Part shown: one piece after another, positions 44,771 through 57,085 of the stretch
How the letters are laid out: each line of letters opens with the position of its first letter
Numbering within the stretch: the stretch's first letter is position 1
Assembly: GCA_033398695.1 (NCBI GenBank)
Contig: CM065802.1
Coordinates: 148,352,096 to 148,416,095 of the forward strand
Source: Orobanche coerulescens
Taxonomy: Eukaryota; Streptophyta; Magnoliopsida; Lamiales; Orobanchaceae
Direction of reading: 5' to 3'
Length of the DNA: 64,000 bases
The notes under the pieces: model-generated
Told to the model about the DNA's origin: nothing
The model's database searches: none
Seen by the model: only the letters and a program-made list of their open reading frames with translations
Translations under genes and position numbers: made by a program

Positions 44771-45867
44771 GTAATATTCTCAAACCTCTTGGATTTTGAT
44801 TTGTGTTGAGATATGATGTTTTGGACGTTATAATCATGTTGTATGAAGTGATATACATATGATTATGAGTATATACGAATATTCATCGGATTATTGAAAG
44901 GTTATTCAAGAACACTTTGAATATTGAGTTGGATTTGGGGGTTTTCGATTAATTGTTGTTGAAATCACGAATATGGATATTCATATTGGATTATTGATCG
45001 TATTGAAGATGTTTTGTTGGTTTGAAACACTTCTTGGGGATTTGATATTGGTATTATTGAGGTTTGGTTGTAAACAATCGAAGTTTGGCCACAACGTGTT
45101 CGATATAATGCCCCAATGAACTTGGTTTAGTCGTATCGACGTTTTGAGTTAGTTATACTCGTGTTTGATTCGTGTGTTGAACCGTATTATTGGTAATTAT
45201 GTTATTCAAGGTTGTTCGAGCGACCGACATCTCATTTAGGATGTTGTTCGTGGAAGGACATTCTTCATCGGCGTTGTGTAAGTTAATTCTTACTCGATTA
45301 AAAGGATATTCATTCCTTTTATTGTTGTTCATTCATAATCATAACTCATTCATCATTGTATTAACCGTATCGAGACTTGTAATTGTCGAATAATCATTTC
45401 ATTCACGAGGAACGACGGTTCCAATCATTTCATTGGGTTATCAATCACTTCACTATTATTTTCATCTCGGTGAGTCATTCTTGATCTTGTCGGATTATTA
45501 TTCATTGATATTCATTGTGGTCATTCTCGTTCATATGACCTTCTGGGTTCATATTGCGTGGCCGGGTGCGGATGTGTGGAATTTTTAGTCGAGCATGTGA
45601 TGATCATGTATTGGGTCACCGATACATTGGACTGTGCACACGGTAACGATTACCTCCGTGAGACTAATTAGGTACAAGGACGGGTATGTCCGGTCATTCG
45701 TCTTGTACACTTGCACAGAACATTACGGGCGTACTATGATACTCCTCTTCAGTTTAATTCATAACTAAGGATATTTCATAACTAAAGATATATCATGATT
45801 GTGTATTTTCAACCCTTGAGGATTGTTGTTCTGTGTAACTGACCCCGTTGGGGGATTATTTTTTCAG
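44771..45867 (+). other. Putative leader intron in the Gypsy-3 5' LTR (1097 nt)
   Basis: Donor TCTTCAAAG|gtaata and acceptor ttattttttcag|GTCACGGCAAGG, with the small hairpin CCCCGTTGGGGG just upstream of the acceptor. The 3' LTR has the same pair at 51517 and 52612. Confidence 0.5.
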
Positions 45868-46223
45868 GTCACGGCAAGGCAAAGGCACGGGAAGAGCATG
45901 TTGACGGTGAGGAGTCCCAGTGATACTAGTAGGGGCCCCCAATCCTGTCAGTCATTCACGTTATTGTCATTTATTTTCCGCTGCAGATTTTCATTTGGAT
46001 ACTCCGTTTCATTCAGGGTTGTGTATTTTATCTTCATATAAAATATACTAGTATTCGGTATTGTCCTGGTGTTTTGTACTTAAACTCCTCATCGGAGTAT
46101 TTGGTAATATAATGTGGTTCGGTACTACAATTATATTATTTAATTCATCAGTTTTCATTCGCCTGGTGGGTCCCAGTCGGGGATCCACGACACTGTAATA
46201 TCCGCCTAATTTGGGGTGTTACA

Positions 46224-46890
46224 GAGTTGGTATAGGAGACGTGGTTTTGAATACTACCTTCCGAGTCTTGTCTCATTTGAAATCATCGTTCATCAGACTA
46301 GTATCATTGGACTTTCGTGTCACGTGTGACCTGTGCAAGTGCCGAGCCCATCAGACCGAAAGAACTGTAAGACTTCTAACGCCATGGTATAATTTCTGGC
46401 AATAATCATTCATTCATAATTCATCGGTTAACAATCCTCAAACATCATTTTTCATTTTGATCATGTTGATCATATTAACTCATTAATCGCTCAGTTCATT
46501 TCAGTACTCAACTGTTAATCTTGAAGATCATATCATTAATCTTGTTAACTTGTTCAAGATAATCATTTCAAGAATATCATCAGATAATCATGTCACCTCA
46601 GTTAATCATTCATGTAATCACTGTGTTAGAGCGCGTATGCTCATTTTCCTCATTTCATGACGTAAATCATAATGCGGTACTCATACGAGATCTATGATTA
46701 TCATGCGACCTTCCTACTTCAGTATGGAGAGAGCTGTCAAGGGATGCACGGGGAGAGGCCGCGGTGCGGGCCGAAATCCGGGAAATAATCACTCAATGCC
46801 AGGAAGTCATACCCAGGACTCAGCTCGATCAGAAGATGTTCGGGTTGATCCACTCACTTTTATGCAGGTCATGATGACCCATATGCATTG
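46224..46890 (+). other. Gypsy-3 PBS, leader and gag N-terminal remnant
   Basis: TGGTATAGGAGAC at 46228-46240 resembles the iMet PBS with mismatches. The leader is AT-rich with TCATTCATT-like words. From 46730 a short frame has GCTGRGRGAGRNPGNN, comparable to the Arg/Gly start of Tekay-1 gag, then jumps by deletion to the gag C-terminal part. Confidence 0.6.
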
Positions 46891-47442
46891 CTCAATCATC
46901 ATTACGCCACTCTGGCCGAATTAATCGAGAGAAGTCTCTCGTGTGAGCCTGCTGCTAAGGAAATTGCTGAGCAACAACCTTCATCTGTCAGCAGGAAATC
47001 AATGAAGCGTAATCAGTCCGAAGGCGGTCAGTCAACCTTCAAGAAGCCTCGTGCGAGCCCGAATGTTTATGAGCGACCTCCTACGGCGCATAATCATGCG
47101 GGATCTCAGTCCCGAGCGGCCAGATCAGCCATCACCTATTTCAACTGTGGAGCGCCGGGTCATTACAGCACCAAGTGTCTAAAACCGTCTATCACGTGCC
47201 ATAATTGTGGGATTTTTGGGCATAAGGCCCGTTTTTGCCGAAAGGACCCCAAGCCGACTCCGGTGGCATCTCAGGCCCCGAAGCAATCAGCGATTCAGAA
47301 TCAGACTGCTCTGTCAGCGTCGTTTAAGACGACGGAAGCGAATAAAGGCGGAACTCATATTTATCATAGGGGAGCATCCGGTTCGGGGGCCGGGAAGTCC
47401 CAGATTCATGCGATGAAGAGGACCGACAATCCGAAGGCCTGA
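46888..47442 (+). pseudogene. Gypsy-3 gag C-terminal part with two zinc knuckles
   Basis: 184 residues. YATLAELIERSLSCEPAAKE (end of the capsid-like domain) is followed by a basic linker, then FNCGAPGHYSTKC (first Cys position altered) and canonical CHNCGIFGHKARFC. The capsid domain itself is deleted. Confidence 0.85.
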
Positions 47443-47865
47443 ATGATCTCAGGTATACTCGTAATTTTATTTCAACTTGTGTGTACCTTTTTGATACTGG
47501 TGCACCGCATTCATTCATTTTCGAATCGTGTTTGAATAGACTTAACTTGGATAGTCTTATTAATTATGGGCCTTATATCATTGGTCTACCTGGCGGTAGA
47601 AGAATTTTCGAAAATCATGGGGTTAAGAACTGACCGAATTAAGCTTAATAACCGCGAGTGTTTGGTGGACCTAATCGTGGTGGATTTACCTAAGGACGAT
47701 GTAATATTGGGTATTAGTGGATGGATCGTCATGATACCATTCTCAATGTTCGTAAACGTATGGTCACTATCATTTCCGTCGTTGGAGTCAAGTGTGTATT
47801 TCAGGGAGGTGATCCCCATTGTTCCGGAAGAATCATTAATATGATGAAAGCAGTAAAATTACTCA
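47443..47865 (+). pseudogene. Gypsy-3 protease remnant
   Basis: Reads CVYLFDTGAPHSFIFESCLN (catalytic DTGA), then LINYGPYIIGLPGGR in neighbouring frames and VDLIVVDLPKDDVILGI. Frameshifts break it. Confidence 0.8.
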
Positions 47866-48146
47866 ATCGAGGTGTTCAATCATTTATTGTATCATTTTCA
47901 TCGATTGGCCGTTCTAAGGCAATCGATGTGTTCAATCATTCATTATATCATTATCATCGATTGACCGTTCTATGGCAATCGAGATGTTCCATCATTCCTT
48001 ATATCATTGTCATCGATTGGCCGTTCTAAGGCCATTGAGGCGTTCAACCATTCATCGTATCGTTGTCGTCGATTGGCCACTCTCAGACAATCGAGGTGTT
48101 CAACCATTCTTGGTATCATTATTATCGTTTGACGATGTACTCCCAG
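47866..48146 (+). repeat. 56-bp minisatellite in the protease-RT linker (about 5 units)
   Basis: Units start at 47866, 47922, 47978, 48034 and 48090, each beginning ATCGAGGTGTTCAA or a variant and containing ATCGATTGGCCGTTCTAAGG. Because 56 is not a multiple of 3, the expansion shifts the frame from unit to unit. Confidence 0.92.
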
Positions 48147-49590
48147 ACGAGCTACCTGTTTTACCTCCACCGAGGGATATGGAATTCACGATAGAGTTGG
48201 AGCCTGGTACATCCCCATTATCGAAGGCACCGTACCGGATGGCCCCGACCGAAATGCAGGAATTGAAGAATCAATTAGAGGATTTGACCGAGAAGGGTTA
48301 TATCCGACCGAGTGCGTCCCCGTGGGGAGCACCAGTGTTGTTTCTCATGAAGAAGGATGTTTCGTTTCGTGTGTGTATTAATTATCGGGAGTTGAATAGG
48401 GTGACGATCAAGAATAAGTATCCTCTACCCTGTATTGATGATCTCTTAAATCAACTTCAGGGAACTTCAGTATTTTCCAAGATCGACTTAAGATCTGGAT
48501 ATCATCAGTTGCGAATTTGAGAGTCAGATATCACGAGGACGGTGTTTCGAATACGCTATGGTTATTATGAGTTCGTGATAATCCCGTTGGGGTTAACTAA
48601 TGCACCTGCAGTATTCATGGAGTTAATGAATCGGGTTTTCATCGATTTTTGGATCAGTTTGTGGTTGTCTTCATTGATGACATTCTAATTTATTCTCGTG
48701 ACCGGGAGGAGCACGAGTTTCATCTTCATCAAGTGCTCAACGTGTTGAGACGAGAGCAACTTTTTGGGAAGTTTCCCAAATGTGAGTTCTAGATGTCCGA
48801 AGTGACATTTCTCGAGCATGTAATTTCATCAGATGGAGTTCGTGTCGACCCTCAAAAGACGGAGGCTATCCGAGATTGGCAACCTCCGAAGAATGTTAAG
48901 GAAATTCGAAGTTTCCTCGGATTAGCTGGTTATTATCGGCGATTTGTGGAAGGATTTTCTAAAATCGCTCAACCCATGGCGAACCTTTTACGGAAGGATA
49001 AGAAATACACGTGGTCCGATGCGTGTCAACAGAGTTTTGAGGAACTCAAGAGCCGGTTAATTTCAGCACCTGTCCTTTCTTTATCACAGGGGACGGAAGG
49101 ATTTATGGTTTATAGTGATGCGTCCGGACAGGGTCTCGGATGTGTACTCATGCAGAACGGGAAAATTATTGCTTATGCTTCACGGCAATTGAGACCTTAC
49201 GAGGTTAATTATCCGACCCACGACCTGGAGCTAGCAACCGTGGTGTTCGCATTGAAGATTTGGCGTCATTATGTTTATGGCGTTATCTGTCAGATATTCA
49301 CCGATCATAAGAGTTTAAAGTATATATTTACTCAGAAGGAGTTAAATATGCGGCAGAGACGGTGGTTGGAACTGATCAAAGATTATGATATCGAGATACT
49401 TTACCACCCGGGCAAGGCGAACGTTGTCGCCGACGCCTTGAGTCGTAAGTCCGTTCAGGAGCAGATGCTTGATCGATTAACAGTTCAGAAGGAACTTCAA
49501 CAGGAATTTCTGAGACCCGAGATTGAGGTCTGGTTACAGCGAGTACAAGGGCAACTTTGTACGTTGGAGATTTCATCGCCACTTGAATAG
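48120..49590 (+). pseudogene. Gypsy-3 reverse transcriptase and RNase H
   Basis: RT starts [40 protein letters not shown] and [15 protein letters not shown], with stop at 48518-48520. The middle ([28 protein letters not shown]) survives only across frame breaks between 48521 and 48790. From 48793 it is open again: [20 protein letters not shown], then RNase H ([43 protein letters not shown]). TAG at 49588-49590 ends it. Confidence 0.92.
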
Positions 49591-49599
49591 GCGATCAGG

Positions 49600-50400
49600 G
49601 AGAATCAGGGTTCGGACCCATTTTTGTTACGCATTCGAGAGGATGTGACTCAGGGGAAAACCCCCGGGTTTGTGGTCCACGAGGATGGACTTTTGCGTTT
49701 TAAGAATCGGTTGTGCGTACCGGCGAATGACGAGTTGAAAAACTCGATTTTGATAGAAGCTCATGCTACCCCTTATTCCGTTCATCCGGGGTCTAGCAAG
49801 ATGTATAAAGTCTTGAAACAAAATTACTGGTGGGGTAATATGAAGCAAGAAATCGCAGAATTTGTTTCGAGTTGCTTAACCTTTCAGCAAGTCAAGATTG
49901 AACATCAGCGACCGGCGGATATGCTGAAACCGCTCCCTATTCCAGAGTGGAAGTGAGAAGGTATTTCTATGGACTTCATCATGAGTTTGCCGACGAGTCG
50001 TCGTGGCATGAATACAATCTGGGTAATTGTGGATCGCCTAGCTAAATCAGCTCATTTCCTTGAGATTAAGGATACGTGGGGTCCCGAGAGACTTGCCCAG
50101 CTATTCATTAAAGAGATAGTGAGACTGCACGGTACTCCTAAAAGTATCGTTTCCGATCGTGACGGACGATTCGTGTCTCATTTTTGGAAATCAGTTCATC
50201 GTGCCATGGGAACTCAGCTTAATTTCAGCACAACTTTTCATCCTCAGTCCGACGGACAATCAGAGAGGACTATTCAGACATTGGAGGTCATGTTGAGGGC
50301 ATGCGTCCTCGATTAGAAAGACGATTGGGAAGCCTAGGATAGTATGCAGGAGAGTTATCCCGAGTTGTTTGACCCTTATTTTCGGGGACGAAACTCTTTT
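49600..50400 (+). pseudogene. Gypsy-3 integrase, C terminus deleted
   Basis: HHCC region HPGSSKMYKVLKQNYWWGNM with CLTFQQVK, where the second zinc Cys is Phe. TGA at 49954-49956. The core then has ISMDFIMSLPTSRRGMNTIW, SIVSDRDGRFVSHFWKSVH and [20 protein letters not shown], with all three catalytic residues visible. TAG at 50314-50316 is followed at once by EDSMQESYPELFDP, the extreme C terminus of pol, so the part between is deleted. Gypsy-3b has the same junction. Confidence 0.9.
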
Positions 50401-50413
50401 AAGGGGGGGTGTA

Positions 50414-50762
50414 TGTAATACTCGCTTGTAAATTCATTCATTTTTCATTCAGTAATTGTCACTCAGTGGATTTTCACTCATTAATAATCATTCACCATTC
50501 ATGTTAATTCATTCGTGTTCACCGTTCGGACTAATGTTGAGTCGTGTATTTATATCGTTCATTGTTTCAACCTTGCTTGAGAATCGAGATGAGAATATTA
50601 TCTTGATCGTTATAATTACTTCATTAATCGATGTTGATATTAGAGTTCATGCCATTTCAAATTTCCTTCTTGTTCGAATCATGCTATTGTTGGGTACATT
50701 TGCGGTTCTTGTGTATCTCGTTGAGTTTTTCTAGCGGGATATTGCTTCTCCCTACTTGTTTT
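50414..50762 (+). repeat. Partial LTR start embedded before the Gypsy-3 3' LTR
   Basis: A PPT-like AAGGGGGGGTGTA is followed by TGTAATACTCGCTTGTAAAT and TCATTCAGTAATTGTCACTC. This resembles the start of the solo LTR (minus strand of 31137 downward), not that of Gypsy-3. A second TTTCGGGACGGAACTTC and AAGGAGGGTAGTA then lead into the real LTR at 50800. Confidence 0.75.
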
Positions 50763-50799
50763 AAGTTTCGGGACGGAACTTCTTTTAAGGAGGGTAGTA

Positions 50800-52968
50800 T
50801 GTAATATCCGCAATTTGGATTTCCGGTAATTTTATTTTTTTGGCGGAAGTCCAACTTAGTGAGTCTATTTTTACCATTTCGTCATTCCGAGAATGATTAA
50901 TTCTACACTTTTTGTCATCCGAGTTCGTCTCGGTGTCGTTCTGTTGAGTTCCGTGTTCTTAAGCGACTTTTCCACGTATGAGTTCGACTTTGTAAAATCA
51001 CCATTAATTTTTGGAAACTCCAAAAATTCTGAATCTTTTCAATATTATAGAGCATCAAGTTAGCTTTCCATTGGTTCAAGCGGTGAGTCAATTGGAGTCT
51101 GTACGAGGGAGTTATGGTCGAAATAGCTAAGACACACACATTTTCTAGTTTTGGCCGACCAGCCTGTACCGGGGGCCGCGGCTCCTGCCGGAAGGGCCGC
51201 GGCATGCTGCCGAGTCACTGTGCACATTTTCTAGCCTGTGCCGCGGCACACTGCCGAGCACTGGGGGCAGATTTTGGCCCTGTGCCGCGGCACACTCGGC
51301 CGGGCCGCGGCACACAGTGCAGTCTGCACTATAACTTCGTTTTTTTAGAGGATCAAACTCATTTTCCATCCTATATTCGAGAGAGAGGGTTTGTGGGAGA
51401 AAGTTTCATCATCAATCACTTGAATACTCGATTCTTCATCATTTTCATTCGGATGTGAAGCTCGGATCGTCGATCTAACACATATTCATCGAATCAAAGT
51501 GTTAGGATCTTCAAAGGTAATATTCCCAAACCTCTTGGATTTCGATTTGTGTTGAGATATGATGTTTTGGACGTTATAATCATGTTGTATGAAGTGATAT
51601 ACATATGATTATGAGTATATATGAATATTCATCCGATTATCGAAAGGTTATTCAAGAACACTTTGAATATTGAGTTGGATTTGGGGGTTTTCGATTAATT
51701 GTTGTTGAAATCACGAATATGGATATTCATATTGGATTATTGATCGTATTGAAGATGTTTTGTTGGTTTGAAACACTTCTTGGGGATTTGATATTGGTAT
51801 TATTGAGGTTTGGTTGTAAACAATCGAAGTTTGGCCACAACGTGTTCGATATAATGCCCCAATGAACTTGGTTTAGTCGTATCGACGTTTTGAGTTAGTT
51901 ATACTCGTGTTTGATTCGTGTGTTGAACCGTATTATTGGTAATTGTGTTATTCAAGGTTGTTCGAGCGACCGACATCTCATTTAGGACGTTGTTCGTGGA
52001 AGGACGTTCTTCATCGGCATTGTGTAAGTTAATTCTTACTCGGTTAAAAGGATATTCATTCCTTTTGTTGTTGTTCATTCATAATCATAACTCATTCATC
52101 ATTGTATTAACCGTATTGAGACTTGTAACGTCGAATAATCATTTCATTCACGAGGAACGACGGTTCCAATCATTTCATTGGGTTATCAATCACTTCACTA
52201 TTATTTTCATCTCGGTGAGTCATTCTTGATCTTGTCGGATTATTATTCATTGATATTCATTGTGGTCATTCTCGTTCATATGACCTTCTGGGTTCATATT
52301 GCGTGGCCGGGTGCGGATGTGTGGAATTTTTTGTCGAGCACGCGATGGTCATGTATTGGGTCACCGATACATTGGACTGTGCACACGGTAACGATTACCT
52401 CCGTGAGACTAATTAGGTATAAGGACGGGTGTGTCCGATCATTCGTCTTGTACACTTGCACAGAACATTACGGGCGTACTATGATACTCCTCTTCAGCTT
52501 AATTCATAACTAAGGATATTTCATAACAAAAGATATATCATGATTGTATATTTTCAACCCTTGAGGATTGTTGTTATATGTTACTGACCCCGTTGGGGGA
52601 TTTTGTTTTCAGGTCACGGCAAGGCAAAGGCATGGGAAGAGCATGTTGACGGCGAGGAGTCCCAGTGATACTAGTAGGGGGACCCAATCCTTTCAGTCAT
52701 TCACGTTATTGTCATTTATTTTCCGCTGCAGATTTTCATTTGGATACTCCGTTTCATTCAGGGTTGTGTATTTTATCTTCATATAAAATATACTAGTATT
52801 CGGTATTGTCCTGGTGTAATTGTACTTAAACTCCTCATCGGAGTATTTGGTAATATAATGTGGTTCGGTACTACAATTATATTATTTAATTGATCAGTTT
52901 TCATTTGCCTGGTGGGTCCCAGTCGGGATCCACGGCACTGTAATATCCACCTAATTTGGGGTGTTACA
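50800..52968 (+). repeat. Gypsy-3 3' LTR
   Basis: Nearly identical to the 5' LTR, including the palindrome array (51174-51312) and the putative intron borders (51517-52612). Confidence 0.94.
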
Positions 52969-52973
52969 TAAGG

Positions 52974-53158
52974 AGTGGAACGTTTTGCTCTCAAATACAC
53001 GGACTAGTTTCTATATGTATATTTACGAGTTAGGAATGCCAGTAACTACCAGTAAATAAAGAAACATTCATTGCCTTATATAATTGATTTACATAATTAC
53101 AAGTGCAATGCCCTCACTCAACATCCTCTGAGTGGCATTCGAGGGCATACTCCTAACA
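52974..53158 (-). repeat. Copia-2 3' LTR, second part
   Basis: Continues from 44057 (AGTGGAACGTTTTGCTC) to GGGCATACTCCTAACA. The purine-rich minus-strand AAGTGGGAGA next to it, at 53169-53160, is the PPT. Confidence 0.93.
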
Positions 53159-53862
53159 ATCTCCCACTTGCACTCAATGCCACACACTATGGTATCTAAT
53201 ACCCATGTTCTCCAGATGACGCTCCAAGCTAGTCTGAGAAAGTGGCTTGGTCAGTGGATCAGCGATGTTGTCGGCCGAGTCTACTCAGGCAAAGACAATG
53301 TATCCCTTGCGAACAAATTGCATTACGAGATGATACTTCCTCTCAATATGTTTGGTGATGTTGTGAAACCTCGGCTCCTTGGCTGCGCTACTCCGTCGTT
53401 GTCGTAGTACAAATGAACAAAATTTCAAAGACATGGTATCACTTGAAGTTCTCCCAGAAACTTCTTAATCCAGAACCCTTCCTTGGAAGCCTCCGAGGCT
53501 GCTTGATACTCAGCCTGACATGTAGAATCAGCAGTCGCGCTTTGCTTGGCACTGCGCCAAGATACTGCTCCTTCATTAAGAGTAAATATGTAGCCATAAG
53601 TGGACATCGAGTCGTCCTTCAGTCCTTGGAAGTCCGAATCAGTGAATCCCACCACATCCAATTCTCCACCGCCATACATCAGAACCATATCTCTAGTCCT
53701 TCTTAAGTACTTGAGAACGTTCTTTACGGCAGTCCAATGTTCCCTACCTGGGTTTGCCTGAAACTTACTCACCACGCTTACAACATGCGCGATTTCAGGT
53801 CTTGTACACAACATAGCATACATAAGTCTACCCACGGCCGAAGCATATGGTATATTACTCAC
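53159..53862 (-). pseudogene. Copia-2 end of RT and RNase H
   Basis: PYASAVGRLMYAMLCTRPEI, FTDSDFQGLKDDSMSTYG, STCQAEYQAASEASKEGFW, then stop at 53427-53425. Beyond it, decayed pieces of the RNase H end (ITKHIERKYH, DPLTKPLSQ, HLENMGIRYHS) can be followed across frames to the PPT. Confidence 0.88.
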
Positions 53863-53868
53863 TTCCTT

Positions 53869-55332
53869 TCATTGTTCCTCACTTTGAGGACACATCTTCA
53901 AGGTGAGTTTTATTCCATGTCGCATCGGTAGGAACCCTCTTTTAGAATCATCTATCTTAAATCGCTTTAAGATTTTATCTATATAGAGGGCTTGGGAAAG
54001 ACCTATTGTTCTCTTCGCTCTATCCTGGTAGAGTCGAATACCAAGAATATAGGTAGCTTCTCCCAAGTCTTTCATGGAGAAATTACTCGAAAGCCAAGCT
54101 TTCACAGAACTGAGCATTCCCACATCATTTCCTATTAGTAGAATGTCATCTTCATATAGTACTAAGAATGCGATCTTGCTCCCACTAACCCTCTTGTATA
54201 CACAAGGTTCCTCCTCATTTTGCACGAAATCAAACTCTTTGATTGCCTCGTCAAAACGAAGGTTCCAACTACGCGACGCTTGCTTCAATCCATAAATGGA
54301 ACGCTGAAGCTTGCACACTTTCTGAATATCGACTTCGGACACAAAGCCTTTAGGCTGCTCCATATAGATTTCCTCCTCGAGGAATCCATTAAGGAAAGCC
54401 GTCTTTACGTCCATTTGCCATATCTCATAATCGTGGTAGGCAGCTATAGCAAGCATCATGCGAATAGACTTGATCATGGCTACGGGCGAGAAGGTATCGT
54501 GGTAATCGATCCCTTCCTTTTGTGTATAACCCTTTGCCACAAGCCTGGCCTTGTAGGCGTCAACCTTGCCATTACCATCAGTCTTTCTCTTATAGATCCA
54601 CTTGTTCCCAATAGGCACTATGCCTTTGGGGCGGTCTACTAGAGTCCAGACCTGATTGACATGCATCGAGTCTATCTCAGCTTCCATAGCTTCACGCCAT
54701 TTCGCGGAGTCTACATCCACCATCGCTTGGTCATAGGTCGTCGGGTCGGTCTCTTGGCTATCACTTGGAACCTCATGGAGACCCAGCTCCTCCAAGTGCA
54801 CGTGCCCATACTGCTGTAAATGAGACACCCTACTAGACCTACGAGGTAGTTGTACTTGTGTTTCAGAAGGTTCGGTTCCAGTTTCTTGCACAGGTGTCTC
54901 CCGAGGAGTTTCATTGTATTCTTCTAAAGAAATACTTCTACCTACTCCGCCTTCCTGAATGAACTCATCTTCCAGGAAGTGTGCTTGTAAAGCAACAACG
55001 ATCTTTCGATCTTTGAGCATGTAGAATAGATATCCCATCGTCCCAGATGGGAATCCAATGAATCGTCCCTTTTCGGACCTAGCTTCCAACTTCTCCACCT
55101 TAGTCTTCTTGACATAGGCGGGACATCCCCAAATCCTAATGTGATGAAGACTTGGTTTCCTTCCCTTCCACATCTCATGTGGAGTTTTAGGAACGGATTT
55201 GGAAGGACATCTGTTCAAGATATACACGGCAGTCAGGAGTGCATACCCCCATAGGTAAATCAGCAAGTCAGTATAACCTAGCATGGAACGGACCATGTTC
55301 AACAGGGTCCGGTTCCTTCTTTCTGACACCAT
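53869..55332 (-). pseudogene. Copia-2 integrase C-terminal half and reverse transcriptase
   Basis: 487 residues open. It begins inside the integrase core (SERRNRTLLNMVRSMLGY, HIRIWGCPAYVKK), then RT: QVWTLVDRPKGIVPIGNKWI, YKARLVAKGYTQKEGIDYHD, IWQMDVKTAFLNGFLEEEIY, IYGLKQASRSW. The catalytic box reads LVLYEDDILLIG, so the usual Val of YVDD is Glu. It ends at a stop after CPQSEEQ; RNase H follows in the same frame. A frameshift near 55325 separates it from the upstream integrase part. Confidence 0.93.
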
Positions 55333-55975
55333 TTAACTGAGGAGTACCTGGAGGTGTTAGTTGTGAAACTATTCCATGTTCCTTAAGGAACTCGTCAAAC
55401 TCCATACTCATATACTCGCCACCTCAATCCGACCGAAGTGCTTTGATATGATTACTAGTTTGTTTCTCGACTAGGGCCTTGAATTCCTGGAATTTCTCAA
55501 AAGCCTCAGATTTATGTTTCATTAAGTATACATAACCATACCTAGTATGATCATCTGTAAACGTAATGAAATATTGATATCCGTCACGTGCTGCTTCCAA
55601 AGCACCACAAACATCAGTATGGATTAATCCCAGTTTATCAGCGGCTCTTTCAAAAGTCCATGTGAAGGGGGACTTAGTCATTTTGCCTTTAAGGCAAGAT
55701 TCACAAGTAGGAAAGGGATCCGATCCCAATGGACCCATAAGTCCATCTTTTTCCATCTTGTAAACCTTGGTCTGACCAACATGACCAAGTCTTAGATGCC
55801 CTTTCAAAACTTAATTGGTTTCATCCCTACCACGTTTTCTAGTCATATTATTCACAACTACTTTGTTGCTGAGATTTAGATGATACAATCCATTCAACAA
55901 TGTAGCAGTACCCACTAGTTTATTTCTAAAATAAATTTTGCAGGAACCATCATCAATGAAAAATGAAAAGCCCTT
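55333..55975 (-). pseudogene. Copia-2 GAG-pre-integrase and integrase N-terminal half
   Basis: GFSFFIDDGSCKIYF (no insertion here, unlike Copia-1), GHLRLGHVGQTKVYKM with CESCLKGKMTKSPF, then LGLIHTDVCGALEAARDGYQ (first Asp) and YFITFTDDHTRYGYVYLM. Stops at 55807-55811 region and 55426-55424 interrupt it. Confidence 0.9.
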
Positions 55976-57085
55976 TCAGTCCATGACCGGAATGGATACA
56001 GTATTTTTGTGCCCCTTGGGCAAAACAAGTACATCTTCTAAAGTCAAAACAAAGCCGGATTCTAAACCCAGAATAAGTGATCCTATGTGAGACGCCTCGA
56101 CACTATGCCCGCTTCCGACTGTGATCATAACTTCTCCAGCTCCAAGCTTCCTACTTTGTTCCAGATCCTGATTCACGGTACAAATATGAGAACTAGCACC
56201 AGAATCCAGTATCCAGGAAGTAGAAAATACAGTAGCACAACAATTTGTTTCCAAAACAAAAAGTTCTGTACCTGAAGTGCCATGAAGAATCGGACAGTCT
56301 CTAGCCCAGTGGACCAGCTCACCGCACTTGAGACAAGCATCCTTCTTCTTCTTGTTCTTTGGAACCATCGGGGCCTTGCCCTTTCCCTTAAGGTCCTTAG
56401 CTTGTGGTCTAGTCCGCTTCTTGGTCTTTTTCTTCATATTCTTAGACTTCCGAAGTCCAGAAGAAATCACAAGGGCAGACTCCTTCATTCGCGGAGTTTT
56501 CATCTGAGACTAAGCGGTCACCAGTTTGTTCATTAGCCCAGCTAAGTTACATGCAATCTCATTGCAGTTAAAGTTCATAACAAACTGTGAGAAGGAATCA
56601 GGAAGAGACTGTAGGATAAGGTCGGTTTGGAGAGAAGTATCCACAAGAGCCTCCAATATCTCGATCATGGATATCATTTTGAGGACATGTTCCCCAACTT
56701 TATCACCTTCCTTCATCCTTGCACCGAACAGTTGCTTGGATATCTCATATCTAGCAGTTCTGCTGTGCTCACCATAAAGTTCGGTTAAGTGAGATAGAAT
56801 CTGCCTAGCAGAAGTCATTTTCTCATGAACTCTCTGAAGCTCATTAGACATAGAAGCCATCATGTATGCACGGACTTTTACGTCATCCTTAACCCACTTT
56901 TCGTGGTTTTCGATCTCTTCCTGATTGGCTCTGGTCCGCACAGGAGGCGCCAGAATGTCCGTCTCCAAGACGTATCCCAGTGCCTCTATACTGAGGACTA
57001 TCATCAGATTGCGGAGCCAGTCCACAAAGTTAGGTCCAGTCAGGGTGTTCTTCTCGAGTAGAATTGCGAGTGGATTCATTGTCAT
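55976..57085 (-). pseudogene. Copia-2 gag and protease
   Basis: ATG at 57085 (MTMNPLAILLEKNTLTGPNF) is chosen because Copia-1 starts identically. Gag blocks LLEKNTLTGPNFVDWLRNLM, SNELQRVHEKMTSARQILSH and LQTDLILQSLPDSFSQFVMN. TAG at 56512-56510, then in the same frame the CCHC knuckle CLKCGELVHWARDC and protease SWILDSGASSHIC with LEDVLVLPKGHKNTVSIP. Stop at 55978-55976. Confidence 0.92.

Larger units (their letters stand above)
44058..46223 (+). repeat. Gypsy-3 5' LTR
   Basis: Holds the GCCGCGG array (44434-44573), a weak TATA (CTATAACT at about 44588), leader donor at 44771 and acceptor at 45866-45867. It ends GGGGTGTTACA. Confidence 0.93.
44053..52973 (+). mobile_element. Gypsy-3, defective chromovirus-type element
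   Basis: The element is 44058-52968 with TSD TAAGG at 44053-44057 and 52969-52973. LTRs are 2166 and 2169 bp (TGTAATATCCGCAATTTGG to GGGGTGTTACA). The internal 4.6 kb encodes gag and pol remnants with a gag deletion, several stops and a large integrase deletion. A second PPT/LTR-start-like segment precedes the real 3' LTR. Confidence 0.94.
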
